A stretch of 64,000 nucleotides of DNA from Cladorhizidae sp. MBARI D1340-BT2 (GCA_028752905.1 JAQNBH010000008.1:822346-886345); one strand, 5' to 3'; counted from the first letter of the stretch, positions 39,478 through 50,303 are shown. Notes: a model not told the origin generated them from the letters alone. Numbers and translations: made by a program.

Positions 39478-40402
39478 AGTTTTCCATCCGACTTCCCAGC
39501 AAGTTTTTCATCAGCACCTGTGAGTTTTCAATCTGACTCCCCCGCAAGTTTTCCATCCGACTCCCCCGTGAGTTTTCCATCCAACTCCCCCGTGAGTTTT
39601 CAATCCGACTCCCCCGCAAGTTTTCCATCCGACTCCCCCGTGAGTTTTCCATCCGACTCCCCCGTGAGTTTTCCATCCAACTCCCCCGTGAGTTTTCCAT
39701 CCAACTCCCCCGTGAGTTTTCCATCCAACTCCCCCGTGAGTTTTCCATCCAACTCCCCCGTGAGTTTTCCATCTGACTCCCCCGTGAGTTTTCCATCTGA
39801 CTCCCCCATGAGTTTTCCATCGGACTCCCCCGTGAGTTTTCCATCCAACTCCCCCGTGAGTTTTCCATCCAACTCCCCCATGAGTTTTCCATCCGACTCC
39901 CCCGTGAGTTTTCCATCCAACTGCCCCGTGAGTTTTCAATCCGACTCCCCCGCAAGTTTTCCATCCGACTCCCCCGTGAGTTTTCCATCCAACTCCCCCA
40001 TGAGTTTTCCATCCGACTCCCCCGTGAGTTTTCCATCCAACTCCCCCGTGAGTTTTCAATCTGACTCCCCCGCAAGTTTTCCATCCGACTCCCCCGTGAG
40101 TTTTCCATCCAACTCCCCCGTGAGTTTTCCATCCAACTCCCCCGTGAGTTTTCCATCCAACTCCCCCGTGAGTTTTCCATCCAACTCCCCCGTGAGTTTT
40201 CCATCTGACTCCCCCGTGAGTTTTCCATCTGACTCCCTCATGAGTTTTCCATCTGACTCCCCCGTGAGTTTTCCATCTTGACTCCCCCGCAAGTTTTCCA
40301 TCTGACTCCCCCGTGGGTTTTCAATCCAACTCCCCTGCAAGTCTTCCATCCGACTCCCCCGCGAGTTTTCCATCCGACTCCCCCGCGAGTTTTCCATCTG
40401 AC
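39478..40402. repeat. 24-bp minisatellite array
   Basis: About 38 units of 24 bp (GAGTTTTCCATCCGACTCCC then CCGT), with variants CAAGTTTTC, CCATGAG and TCAATC. The unit is a multiple of three and gives a 363-codon plus-strand frame reading S-F-P-S-[DN]-S-P-V repeats, broken by a single extra T near 40277. Three further units occur at 40744-40822, after about 340 bp of unrelated sequence. Confidence 0.95.
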
Positions 40403-40743
40403 TCTGTTATGCCACAGCCCTTGCTAGTGCAGTAGCTGTCCTGAAGGGCAGTACTAGTTCAAGTCTTCTGCAGTTTAACAATGCAATCCTATTTCACTTC
40501 AGTTCAGTACATCTCAACACTCGACACAGAGCCTGGCCAAATACGGGTAAGTACAGTAACATTACTGATGTGGTCGTCCAATCATATGCTAGCGTGTGTG
40601 TATGTGTGCATGTTCAGTAATCAGGCTCATGGAGTTCATGCAAGCCTGAGGTGTCTGCTTTAAGAGCTCATCAGCACTTTGGGTATAGAGTCGCACTTTG
40701 CCATGTCAAGGGTTGTCAGTCTGTTGGGGCCGGGCCTCAACAG
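40403..40743. other. 340-bp interruption of the 24-bp array
   Basis: Non-repetitive sequence bracketed by 24-bp units on both sides. It is probably an insertion into the array or an array split by divergence. No terminal inverted repeats or coding sequence were seen. Confidence 0.5.
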
Positions 40744-40822
40744 ACTCCCCCGCCATCTGACTCACCCGTGAGATTTCCATCTGACTCCCCTGCGGAGCTT
40801 TCCATCTGACTCCCCCATGAGG
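40744..40822. repeat. Detached 24-bp units
   Basis: Three diverged copies of the 24-bp repeat (CATCTGACTC-CCC-[CT]-type), the outlying end of the array at 39478-40402. Confidence 0.8.
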
Positions 40823-41764
40823 GGTCACTTCACTTGCAATAAAAGACGCAAACAAACTCTAACACTTATTTCCATTTGTATCCGTTGCCTCAGAACAATC
40901 CAATTGTTAATCTTAACGCGTCTTTTTCAAGAGTTCACAGGTTTTACCCAGGGCTTGGGTGTAACCCGGTTGGGTTAAATACCTTTTACCAGGGTTGTCA
41001 GGTCCCAGCAGCCCTGACTGGCTGAAGACAGCCCTGAGAAACTGGGAACATCAAACGATAAGAAGCCCTAATGGCTAATATTAATAAACATGCTACAATG
41101 ACTTGTTCATCACATCACAATAAACTCATAAACACATATCTTCTAATCACATCACAATAAACTCATAACACCTATTCATCTTCTAATCACTTTACAATTG
41201 TCTATACATTCATCACCTTTCTTGTAAGGGCGGGATTGCAAGGGTATTTAAACCTCTCAGCAATCCCAACTCAGGAGTTCCCTTCTGCTACTGCATTTCA
41301 GTCTACTTCTATTGTGTTTAGTTTGACTTGATTAAAGTTAACTTAAGGCCTAAGAACCTTACTGTTTAGCTTGTGCTAGGATTGAGAGGGAACTCTGGTG
41401 GCAGCATTACCGGAGAACAATACCTGCTGGAGAGTATAGTGGGTATACTGTTCTCATTGTTGTGCCTCGGCGGCTGGGGCATTAACACGGGTTTTACCCA
41501 GGTTTTACTCAAACATGAATACAACCCAGGATAAAATAATAGACACAATAGAAAAGATATTATAAGAAATTAACTCTGTTATCAAGTAAGACATTAAATA
41601 AATGGCAACAGTAAAGAACTAGACAAAAACAGGAGCTGTATTTCACTCAGCATTTATTTACCAAGTGACAAGGTTGTCTACTAGAGTATATATTTTTTAT
41701 TTAATGATTTATAAACAAGAGATTCATGGGATTAAAGTCCAATTGATATGCAAGTTAAACAGAT
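40823..41764. other. Transposon-flank sequence with recurring hAT-terminus-like motifs
   Basis: No gene. Two segments, at about 40936-41000 and 41486-41520, resemble the right terminus of the hAT remnant (CACAGGTTTTACCC and GGTTGGGTTAAATA motifs) in the same orientation. Around 41100-41200 a short sequence with CATCACAATAAACTCATAA is duplicated. A TATTTAAA box near 41244, followed 150 bp later by TGGTGGCAGCATTACCGG, could be an LTR promoter and primer-binding-like site. That reading is weak, as no LTR boundaries were identified. Confidence 0.4.
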
Positions 41765-43478
41765 TTAATAGTCAATCTCCTGAGGTCCTCGCAGGAGCCT
41801 GTGGCAGAAGACGAGTTTCTGGGCTTTCTCATTTCCCAGGTGGTTGCGGAGTTTGTTGTGGATAAGTCCATAGGAGCTAAATATACGTTCTATGGAGCTG
41901 GAAGATGCAACTGCAGTGTGGAGTTGCTTCATAAGTTGCATGAATCCAGGGGGCAGGGCACACCTCTTGTCTACACTTTTCCACCAAGTGAGAGGTGTGG
42001 TTTCAGTGGCACCAGGATCAAAGTAGGATGAAGGGAATGGGGCCTCCTGAGCCTCAAAAGAGATGGCTGTGCTGAGGAATGCTCGGCTTTTCGTCCTCAG
42101 CCAAGCTTTGGCATCCTCAATCTGATAATCACTAAGTAACTGGCCCTGATACTTAGGGTGAAGTAAGGTAGGCAGCAAGGTGGCCAACCTTAACCACTGC
42201 AGCAAAGCATTTTTTGATAGCATCCTGGTGGGGTTCCAGATAGGGCTCTTTAAGGAGGGAGAGGTAGTGATGTGTAGCATCAGCAATCATGCAGCTGTCA
42301 CTTTGACATTAATTTTGTTGATGGCAACAGTAATAGATTTGAGTTATTTCAAGGAGATCTCCAGCAGCACATAGAATACCTAGATTCTTGATCTTAACAA
42401 TAATGGGATCCATCTCATCAGCATTGTCTATAATATTATGGCTATTTTCTTGTAGATGGAATGATAGGTCATAAATGATTTCAGACAATCCAGATTACTA
42501 TTCCAGCATGTAGGACAAGGCAATTTGGGTTTAACATGGCCAGGTGACTCACTCAACCATCCATGGGAACGGTGGACATGTTTGAAGTGATGGTTGATGG
42601 ACTTGACATGCTCCATGACCCATGGAGTGGACAGGTCTTGACAAAGAAGGTTCAGGCTGTGACTCATGCAGCCATATACGTTGACATCAGGATGCTCTTT
42701 GTGGACTTCTTCACGCACTTTCTTCATTTTGTTCTCGTTGTCTGTACAGCAGTTCAGTACTTCACAGCCATACTTGCTCTCTGCTGTCTTGATAGAGTCC
42801 AAAAGAAGATCGTTGCATACTTCTGCAGTTTTCTTAGTGGATATGGGGTCATGAGCATCATGGAAGTAGCCTATGCCACCAGCAGTGAGAGAAGTGTCAA
42901 TGATGGGGTCATCCTTGATGTTAGTTCAGCCATCCTGTTGGATGGGCTTGTTCTGTAGCTGTTGCTCTCATCTTTGATTGAAGTTGGTTGTGCGAATTAT
43001 CAAGAAGTGAGCCACCGATGTGCTTGGCTGTTGGAGGTACATATCCTGGGCGCATCATGTTGCAAACATGCTTGAATAATGGGTGATCAGCAAAGTTGAA
43101 GGGTGTGTTGGTGGCATACAACAGATCAGCCCGTGCCTGGTCCAGGTCTTGCTTTTGGACTGGTGTAGTTGTGACAAGGTGATCATTGAGACCTCTGTCG
43201 CTGCTTCTTTGCAGGGGGGGGGGAAGAGAGGAGACTACATGGCTGGATGATGGCTGTTCAGCTTCTCCGATTTCATCCTGGAAATCTGATAAGTCACATG
43301 CAGGTCTCTTTTGCGGGGTAGTCACAAGAGAGATACCCGAACATATTTTGTGATGAGCGATGAGGCGTTCCACTTTTGCTGATAGCAAATGGAAACACTT
43401 CCTGCATTGTGCTTTCTTGCCTTCCTGTTGGATGAAGTGTTGCCACACAATATTCTTTGGCCATCCACCCTTGAACAT
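41765..43478 (-). pseudogene. Decayed hAT-family transposase with BED zinc finger
   Basis: Minus-strand remnant covering most of a hAT transposase. N-terminal part (43478-42921): a BED-type finger (W-x-x-F, then A-Q-C-R-K-C and H-H-K-I-C), followed by a hAT-type PLF..V...MRPGYVPPT segment. Middle (about 42960-42428): a D-G-[stop]-T-N-I motif, where the conserved Trp codon is TGA at 42926-42928, then CCTDNENKM and T-C-W-N-S, where families usually have T-R-W-N-S. C-terminal part (42286-41765): a normal hAT dimerisation segment with SSSSIERIFSSYGLIHNKLR and its own stop. There is a frame change near 42970, and further stops or frameshifts between 42287 and 42427. It is inactive and lies in intron 1 of the J1-like gene. 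Confidence 0.88.
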
Positions 43479-43619
43479 AGTGACTTTTGAATAGCAGAAT
43501 TTCAGTTGTAATTGCAGTACACTTACTAAACTGTAAGCAGTGAATGATGACCTGTGGTATTTGCTTGCCTTTTAAATAGCCCTGGTGTCCACCACCACCC
43601 AGACACTTGTGACAGGGTA

Positions 43620-43722
43620 AAATAGGGGTAAAACCTGGGGGAATTACCTAAACACAGGTTTTACCCACTGGGTGGGTTGGGTTAAATAAGTTTTACCCGG
43701 GTAAAATGCAAACACTGGTCTT
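43620..43722. mobile_element. Probable right terminus of the hAT element
   Basis: The segment ends in ACCCGGGTAAAATGCAAACACTGG-type sequence; read on the minus strand this begins CAGTGTTTGCATTTTACCC, consistent with a hAT terminal inverted repeat (CAGTG start). Subterminal GGTTTTACCC motifs recur inside. A matching inverted left end was not found; related segments at 40936 and 41486 are in direct orientation instead. Confidence 0.5.
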
Positions 43723-43977
43723 TTTATATATGTACGTGTGAGCATGTGCACGTGGAGCAGGTGCGCACGGTAGCTTATTGGAGAAGACACTATTTCAAAA
43801 GACAAAAATATCTCACATGAGCTGGTGGAGCCATCAGCACCGGTTACTATGGCAACACAAGAGAGTGAGGTACATATGTAGGCAATTTCCAATGTATCTC
43901 AATGGTTGAGAGATCTGTGGGTGGAGACTTTGGAACCACGAGGGCCTCAATTAGGAGGTGCTACCTCTCAGTGCAGC

Positions 43978-44245
43978 TTAAACACAATGCTGGCCAGCGT
44001 TGCATTGCGTGTTGTCAATTGACCTTTGACCCTCAAATTGCACTCAACGAAGATGGACACTGATTGGTCCGACACTGCATTTCAGACATAGGATTTCTAA
44101 TCCAGCGTCTGAAACACAGCATCGGACCAATCAGAACCATCACATGTCTAGCTTTATTGAGCGTGGTTCAAAATGAATAGGGTTAAAGGTCAATTGACAA
44201 CATGCAACACAATGCAATGCTCGGCCAGCGTCGTGTTGTGAACCT
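43978..44245. mobile_element. Foldback/MITE-like palindromic element
   Basis: Almost the whole 268 bp is an imperfect palindrome. Left-arm segments TGTTGTCAATTGACCTTT and CTGATTGGTCCGA reappear inverted on the right (AAAGGTCAATTGACAACA and TCGGACCAATCAG). The outer ends share GGCCAGCG/CGCTGGCC. The centre is near 44100. No coding capacity. It lies about 250 bp from the hAT remnant, in intron 1 of the J1-like gene. Confidence 0.82.
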
Positions 44246-44335
44246 GGTAAGGTGATTATGCAGGTCAATGAGGTGTGCTTCAGTGGCAAACAAAAGATGT
44301 TCTCCTTTCTCACTCTACATATATTATACACTTGC

Positions 44336-45424
44336 GGTGAGGACTGTCCCACGTGGGTGAGTGGCTGTCTCACGTGGGTGAGTGACTGTCTCACGTGGGT
44401 GAGTGACTGTCTCACGTGGGTGAGTGGCTATCTCACGTGGGTGAGTGACTGTCCCACGTGGGTGAGTGACTGTCTCGCGAACGTGGGTGAGTGACTGTCC
44501 CACGTGGGTGAGTGACTGTCTCACGTGGGTGAGTGACTGTCTCACGTGGGTGAGTGACTGTCTCACGTGGGTGAGTGGCTATCTCACGTGGGTGAGTGAC
44601 TGTCCCACGTGGGTGAGTGACTGTCTCGCGAACGTGGGTGAGTGACTGTCCCACGTGGGTGAGTGACTGTCTCACGTGGGTGAGTGACTGTCCCACGTGG
44701 GTGAGTGGTGATCTCACGTGGGTGAGTGGTGGTCTCACGTGGGTGAGTGACTGTCCCACGTGGGTGAGTGGCTGTCCCACGTGGGTGAGTGACTGTCTCA
44801 CGTGGGTGAGTGACTGTCCCACGTGGGTGGGGGACTGTCCCACGTGGGTGAGTGGTGGTCTCACGTCTCACGTGGGTGAGTGGCTGTCTCACGTGGGTGA
44901 GTGGCTGTCCCACGTGGGTGAGTGGTGGTCCCACGTGGGTGAGTGACTGGGTGAGTGCTGTCTCACGTGGGTGAGGGACTGTCCCACGTGGGTGAGTGGT
45001 GGTCCCACGTGGGTGAGTGGCTGTCTCACGTGGGTGAGTGGCTGTCTCACGTGGGTGAGTGGCTGTCTCACGTGGGTGAGTGACTGTCCCACGTGGGTGA
45101 GTGACTGGGTGAGTGCTGTCTCACGTGGATGAGTGCTGTCTCACGTGGGTGAGGGACTGTCCCACGTGGGTGAGTGACTGGGTGAGTGCTGTCTCACGTG
45201 GATGAGTGCTGTCTCACGTGGGTGAGGGACTGTCCCACGTGGGTGAGTGGTGGTCCCACGTGGGTGAGTGACTGTCCCACGTGGGTGAGTGCTGTCTCAC
45301 GTGGGTGAGGGACTGTCTCACGTGGGTGAGTGGCTGTCTCACGTGGGTGAGTACCTGTCCCACGTGGGTGAGTGACTGTCTCACGTGGGTGAGTGGCTGT
45401 CTCACGTGGGTGAGTAACTGACAC
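44336..45424. repeat. 21-bp minisatellite with a CACGTG in nearly every unit
   Basis: About 51 units of 21 bp (GTGAGTGACTGTCTCACGTG plus G). Variants include GACTGTCCC, GGTGGTCTC and GCTGTCTC, plus two units near 44475 and 44625 that carry CTCGCGAACGTG instead of CACGTG. Shorter and longer units (GTGACTGGGTGAGTGC) appear from 44940 onward. Open frames on both strands follow the multiple-of-three unit. Confidence 0.95.
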
Positions 45425-45622
45425 GTGCAGTACTATAACTCACAAGCCCTCAGGAGTCCGGCGGCTTATGAACTCTATAATATTTCACATTACAACAGAG
45501 ACTGTCTGCAAACTGTTACAAGCACACACAAGAGTTGGAGAAGTACGAGTCAAACATTAACTGCCATACACCATTTGCTGGGCCACACCCATCCCAATAC
45601 TCTATATTATTATACATGGCAG
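45425..45622. other. Unique spacer between arrays
   Basis: About 200 bp of non-repetitive intronic sequence. Nothing recognised. Confidence 0.5.
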
Positions 45623-47692
45623 GGTTGGAGTGAGGACTGTCTCTGTCAGCACTGGAGTGAGGACTGGCTCTGTCAACACTGGAGTGAGGACTGGCTCTGT
45701 CAACACTGGAGTGAGGACTGTCTGTCAGCACTGGAGTGAGGACTGGCTCTGTCAGCACTGGAGTGAGGACTGGCTCTGTCAACACTGGAGTGAGGACTGG
45801 CTCTGTCAGCACTGGAGTGAGGACTGGCTCTGTCAACACTGGAGTGAGGACTGGCTCTGTCAACACTGGAGTGAGGGCTGTCTGTCAACACTGGAGTGAG
45901 GACTGGCTCTGTCAACACTGGAGTGAGGACTGTCTGTCAACACTGGAGTGAGGACTGGCTCTGTCAGCACTGGAGTGAGGGCTGGCTCTGTCAGCACTGG
46001 AGTGAGGGCTGTCTGTCAACACTGGAGTGAGGACTGTCTCTGTCAACACTGGAGTGAGGACTGGCTCTGTCAGCACTGGAGTGAGGACTGGCTCTGTCAA
46101 CACTGGAGTGAGGGCTTGTCTGTCAACACTGGAGTGAGGGCTGGCTCTGTCAACACTGGAGTGAGGACTGGCTCTGTCAACACTGGAGTGAGGACTGGCT
46201 CTGTCAACACTGGAGTGAGGGCTGGCTCTGTCAACACTGGAGTGAGGGCTGGCTCTGTCAACACTGGAGTGAGGACTGTCTGTCAACACTGGAGTGAGGA
46301 CTGGCTCTGTCAACACTGGAGTGAGGGCTGGCTCTGTCAACACTGGAGTTAGGACTGGCTCTGTCAACACTGGAGTGAGGGCTGGCTCTGTCAACACTGG
46401 AGTGAGGACTGTCTCTGTCAACACTGGAGTGAGGACTGGCTCTGTCAACACTGGAGTGTGGGCTGTCTGTCAACACTGGAGTGAGGACTGGCTCTGTCAA
46501 CACTGGAGTGAGGACTGGCTCTGTCAACACTGGAGTGAGGACTGGCTCTGTCAGCACTGGAGTGAGGGCTGGCTCTGTCAACACTGGAGTGAGGACTGTC
46601 TGTCAACACTGGAGTGAGGACTGTCTGTCAACACTGGAGTGAGGACTGTCTGTCAACACTGGAGTGAGGGCTGGCTCTGTCAACACTGGAGTGAGGACTG
46701 TCTGTCAACACTGGAGTGAGGACTGGCTCTGTCAACACTGGAGTGAGGACTGGCTCTGTCAGCACTGGAGTGAGGACTGGCTCTGTCAGCACTGGAGTGA
46801 GGACTGTCTGGAGTGAGGACTGGCTCTGTCAACACTGGAGTGAGGACTGTCTGTCAACACTGGAGTGAGGGCTGGCTCTGTCAACACTGGAGTGAGGACT
46901 GTCTGTCAACACTGGAGTGAGGACTGGCTCTGTCAACACTGGAGTGAGGACTGGCTCTGTCAACACTGGAGTGAGGACTGGCTCTGTCAACACTGGAGTG
47001 AGGACTGGCTCTGTCAACACTGGAGTGAGGGCTGGCTCTGTCAACACTGGAGTGAGGACTGTCTCTGTCAGCACTGGAGTGAGGACTGTCTGTCAACACT
47101 GGAGTGAGGGCTGGCTCTGTCAACACTGGAGTGAGGACTGTCTGTCAACACTGGAGTGAGGACTGGCTCTGTCAGCACTGGAGTGAGGGCTGGCTCTGTC
47201 AACACTGGAGTGAGGGCTGGCTCTGTCAACACTGGAGTGAGGACTGGCTCTGTCAACACTGGAGTGAGGACTGGCTCTGTCAACACTGGAGTGAGGACTG
47301 TCTGTCAACACTGGAGTGAGGACTGTCTGTCAACACTGGAGTGAGGACTGGCTCTGTCAACACTGGAGTGAGGACTGGCTCTGTCAGCACTGGAGTTAGG
47401 ACTGGCTCTGTCAACACTGGAGTGAGGGCTTGTGTCAACACTGGAGTGAGGACTGGCTCTGTCAACACTGGAGTGAGGGCTGGCTCTGTCAGCACTGGAG
47501 TGAGGGCTGGCTCTGTCAACACTGGAGTGAGGACTGTCTCTGTCAACACTGGAGTGAGGACTGGCTCTGTCAACACTGGAGTGAGGACTGTCTCTGTCAA
47601 CACTGGAGTGAGGACTGGCTCTGTCAACACTGGAGTGAGGGCTGGCTCTGTCAACACTGGAGTAAGGGCTGGTCTGTCAACACTGGAGTGGG
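45623..47692. repeat. 27/25-bp mixed-unit minisatellite array
   Basis: About 79 units made of GTCAACACTGGAGTGAGGAC plus either TGGCTCT (27 bp) or TGTCT (25 bp). The two lengths are interspersed, so no reading frame is maintained for long. Variants are CAGCACTGG and GAGGGC. It is the array nearest the first exon of the minus-strand J1-like gene, in its intron 1. Confidence 0.95.
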
Positions 47693-48355
47693 TGGTGACT
47701 ATGGAAAATTAAATTCATCTATGTAGCCTCTCAATATGCACGTTCAATGGCACAGAGTGTTTTGGCCACGACTCTGTCGCTTCGTCACGCAAATAACACT
47801 AAATCTGAGATGACATCACTACATTCGGCATAGTATTCGGCATAGTATTCTAAACAGCTGAATAGGCAAGAAGGAAAACACTCTCCATGTTCATGACCAC
47901 ACCCTCTTCTAGCATGCATGCACGTGTCTGACCAGCAAGCCTAAACTGCCATCTGGTGGGTATTCATCCATCATTAACATATGCAGCTGCTTGGCTCTGA
48001 GCATCATTTGTGATGCTTTCTTTACCTTGGCCTTAACAACTGTTGACTACTATTAGTTTATCTAGCAGTAAACCACGAGTCAACGTGATCACTGTGAAAT
48101 GAATCAGGTTTGTGGTCACTTCACTAAGCATTCCAGCATCACCTTCCAAATCTATGTGACACCAATCTTCTCCTCATTGTACACTTAAGAGTACTCTATG
48201 CTTTTGTAGACATATGAGGTCTACTGTTCATTTAGAAATGTATCTATATAATATACATGTACACATACTTTTTAAAAAATTTGTCTAGGTTTGATTAAAT
48301 ATACCTGCTAAAATTAAAATTAAAAAGTACTAACAAGTACTATTATAATACTCAC
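47693..48355. other. Unique sequence, 5' part of J1-like intron 1
   Basis: About 660 bp without arrays, apart from a short ATTCGGCATAGT duplication near 47825. It ends at the exon 1 donor. No other gene recognised. Confidence 0.5.
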
Positions 48356-48458
48356 CTGCAGCGTCTGCAACTAGAGCACCGAGTACAACAGACGCTCTCC
48401 TCTGCTTGACTGCATCTAATTTCTTCAGCCTCTGTAGAATCCCAGAAGCACCAGACAT
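48356..48458 (-). CDS. Exon 1 of J1-crystallin/ADP-ribosylglycohydrolase-like gene
   Basis: Minus-strand first coding exon: ATG at 48458, 34 codons plus one base, ending at the consensus donor GCTGCAG|GTGAGT. It reads MSGASGILQRLKKLDAVKQR and then GALVADAA. The G-A-L-V-A-D-A-A segment is the N-terminal signature where ADP-ribosylglycohydrolases have G-A-L-x-G-D-A-x-G, and J1-type members have V-A-D-A-A. The last base joins exon 2 across a 12.25-kb intron to give an Ala codon, in phase. This is the first ATG in the frame: upstream in-frame sequence has only a GTG, and the ATG has A at -3. The region just upstream (48480-48600) is CpG-containing and GC-richer, consistent with a TATA-less promoter. 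The assembled exons 1-3 give about 196 residues. Confidence 0.85.
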
Positions 48459-48479
48459 CTTGACTCCCAGCGACAAAAA

Positions 48480-48700
48480 CAGGAGCCCTGAAATCGTCTC
48501 GTTCCCAGCCCTGCCCCTGTCGTCCCACCGCCCGCTGGAATCACAACCGGGACCCAGCCCAGCCTCATCCGGCCGACCAACCGGTATCACAAATTCACAA
48601 CCTGAAGTTGCGGTTAGCTTGACCAGCTAGCTTGGGTTGTCGTTCGGATTGGGAACTGTAATGGCGCGTAAAACTTAGACCTTCTATCGAATCTTTACTA
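48480..48700 (-). promoter_or_regulatory. Probable 5' UTR/promoter region of the J1-like gene
   Basis: GC-richer than its surroundings, with several CpG sites (for example ATCCGGCCGACCAACCGG) and no clear TATA box, immediately upstream of the exon 1 ATG on the minus strand. The transcription start cannot be placed. Confidence 0.35.
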
Positions 48701-49599
48701 ATTTCCTCTAGACTCACGAACAACGCCTGTCTCAGATTACCACACTTTTGTGATGCTTACTGTCATGGGCAAAGAGATACTCAAGGACCTGTTGCCAGAT
48801 AAGTGCCCAAGCATTAGCAGATAAGTTGCTGATGAGATAATCAAAGTGTAATCAAAGTGTATCATGATTTTTATAATCCTTGATGATATGACATAGATAG
48901 CCTATCTCATGACTATCTCATGATGCAAATAAAATACTGCTACACAGCCATTGATGACTTCAAACACTCGAGACATGTGTGGCTCACTTAAAAACGGTGC
49001 AAAAAAGACTGACAAGCTGTGCCATCAGCAGCTCACCGGCTAAACAGATAGCTGTATTGATGGGGAGGAATGTGTGGCACTCTCAAAGAAAACTAGCCTC
49101 AAGATTTACCACTAAACCGCTGTCAACCACAACTATATATTACCCGGTTATAATAACATAACGTATGCAAGATTTAAAACAGGTTCTGTAGTTGAAGGGG
49201 GGAGAAAACACAAGAAAACACACACACACACTTCGGCAGCCACTCGAGGTAATAGTGGAATACTGCATGTTGCAGTAACAGCAACAACAATAACATTTTG
49301 TAGCATTTTATGAAGGAACAGTCGAGTAGCAGGCAGCCAGGCTCACACAGTTTGACATGCAGTCCGGCAGACACCGCTTCCAAGGCACTCTATCTCCTTC
49401 CTCTGCACAAACAAACTCTAAAACACGAGCAGTCCCTTTGCAATAGAGAAGTGAAGATGCACAACAGTTTATATTGGCAAAGAACATGCCCAAGAATGGA
49501 GTAGTTTGCTAGGCTTGAGGGAGGATGTAACCAAAGTTGTTGCCAATAGTAAATATGGTCAAGGTTACGTTCCTCTGAAACAGAAAATTAATGTTGCAT
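48701..49599. other. Unique intergenic sequence
   Basis: About 900 bp upstream of the J1-like gene. Short open frames on both strands have no recognisable domain. Small direct duplications only (AATCAAAGTGTA near 48840). Nothing else seen. Confidence 0.4.
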
Positions 49600-50255
49600 A
49601 AATGAATGTACGAGATGGTATTCACACCACTGCATCAACCTACCATTGAGTACATACAGAACATTAGACAACTTGAAAAGAAAAACATGAAGGTGAATCT
49701 TCTCCAATTATTACACACCATACTTACCTTTAGCCCGGACAATGCAGTGCTCAATGTTAGAAGGTGTATTTTCAATAAATATCTACTGCTACCAAACCAT
49801 TCAACATTTGACAGATTATGGTACTTTTCTACTCAAAGATTTGTCATCACTCAGTTCAAAAGGGAAGTTCAGAAGTGCATTTAGATTTGACAATCCTTGC
49901 AGACTCCAAATACACCAAAATCTTTTTTTAAGACCACCAGATGAAAAGGCTACATATCAACAGGTCATGTATGTGCCAATCTTACAGAGCTTACCTTGTT
50001 TAAAAAAATGGAGGGAAAAATATTTGAACTGCCAAATTGCCAAAGTTATAAAAGAAATCTTGTATTTCTTGGTATCTGCTTCTTCAAAAGCACAGCATTA
50101 TATGTGCTGCATTTGAAGGTGAAATTCCTGATGCTGCACGGTTTGTCACCAGTGAAAACCCACAGTTATGCCGAAGAAACAGACACAAAGATATGGTTGC
50201 ACATGAAAATACAAGGCACACAAGATTCCCTGGGATGTTCCAGATACACATAAGG
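49600..50255 (+). pseudogene. 5' piece of a decayed transposon-derived protein
   Basis: Plus-strand remnant spread over several frames. One stretch reads KKWREKYLN followed by an I-x-x-I-x-x-F-L pattern; another, near 50150, reads HSYAEETDTKIWLHMK. These resemble the K-K-W-R-x-F-L and E-E-A-D-T-K-I-x-L-H-A segments of a repeat-encoded protein family that I know only from unannotated entries in cnidarian, sponge and fish genomes. The downstream part of the same family appears at 54190-54940, so the copy is interrupted. Family assignment is from memory of the motif order, not a search. Confidence 0.5.
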
Positions 50256-50303
50256 TTGGCGTAGCTCTGGAAAGTTCACAAGCAGAAACAGGTTATAATG
50301 ACT

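Noticed and set aside
39190..40281. A 363-codon Ser/Pro-rich open frame (S-F-P-S-D-S-P-V repeats)
   Set aside because: It follows the 24-bp array, is broken by a single-base insertion inside the array, and other frames and strands are open too.
41200..41420. A possible solo LTR (TATTTAAA box, TGGTGGCAGC primer-site-like sequence)
   Set aside because: No paired LTR, no TG...CA boundaries and no gag/pol sequence were found. Left as a remark only.
48330..48590. A longer N-terminus for the J1-like gene
   Set aside because: The upstream extension begins at GTG, is not conserved-looking, and the first ATG with a suitable context is at 48458.
49732..49800. Minus-strand sequence N-T-P-S-N-I-E-H-C-I-V-R-A-K followed by AAAG|GTAAGT, resembling a ubiquitin-activating-enzyme exon
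   Set aside because: A stop lies a few codons upstream with no good acceptor, and the surrounding plus-strand sequence fits a decayed transposon-derived protein better.
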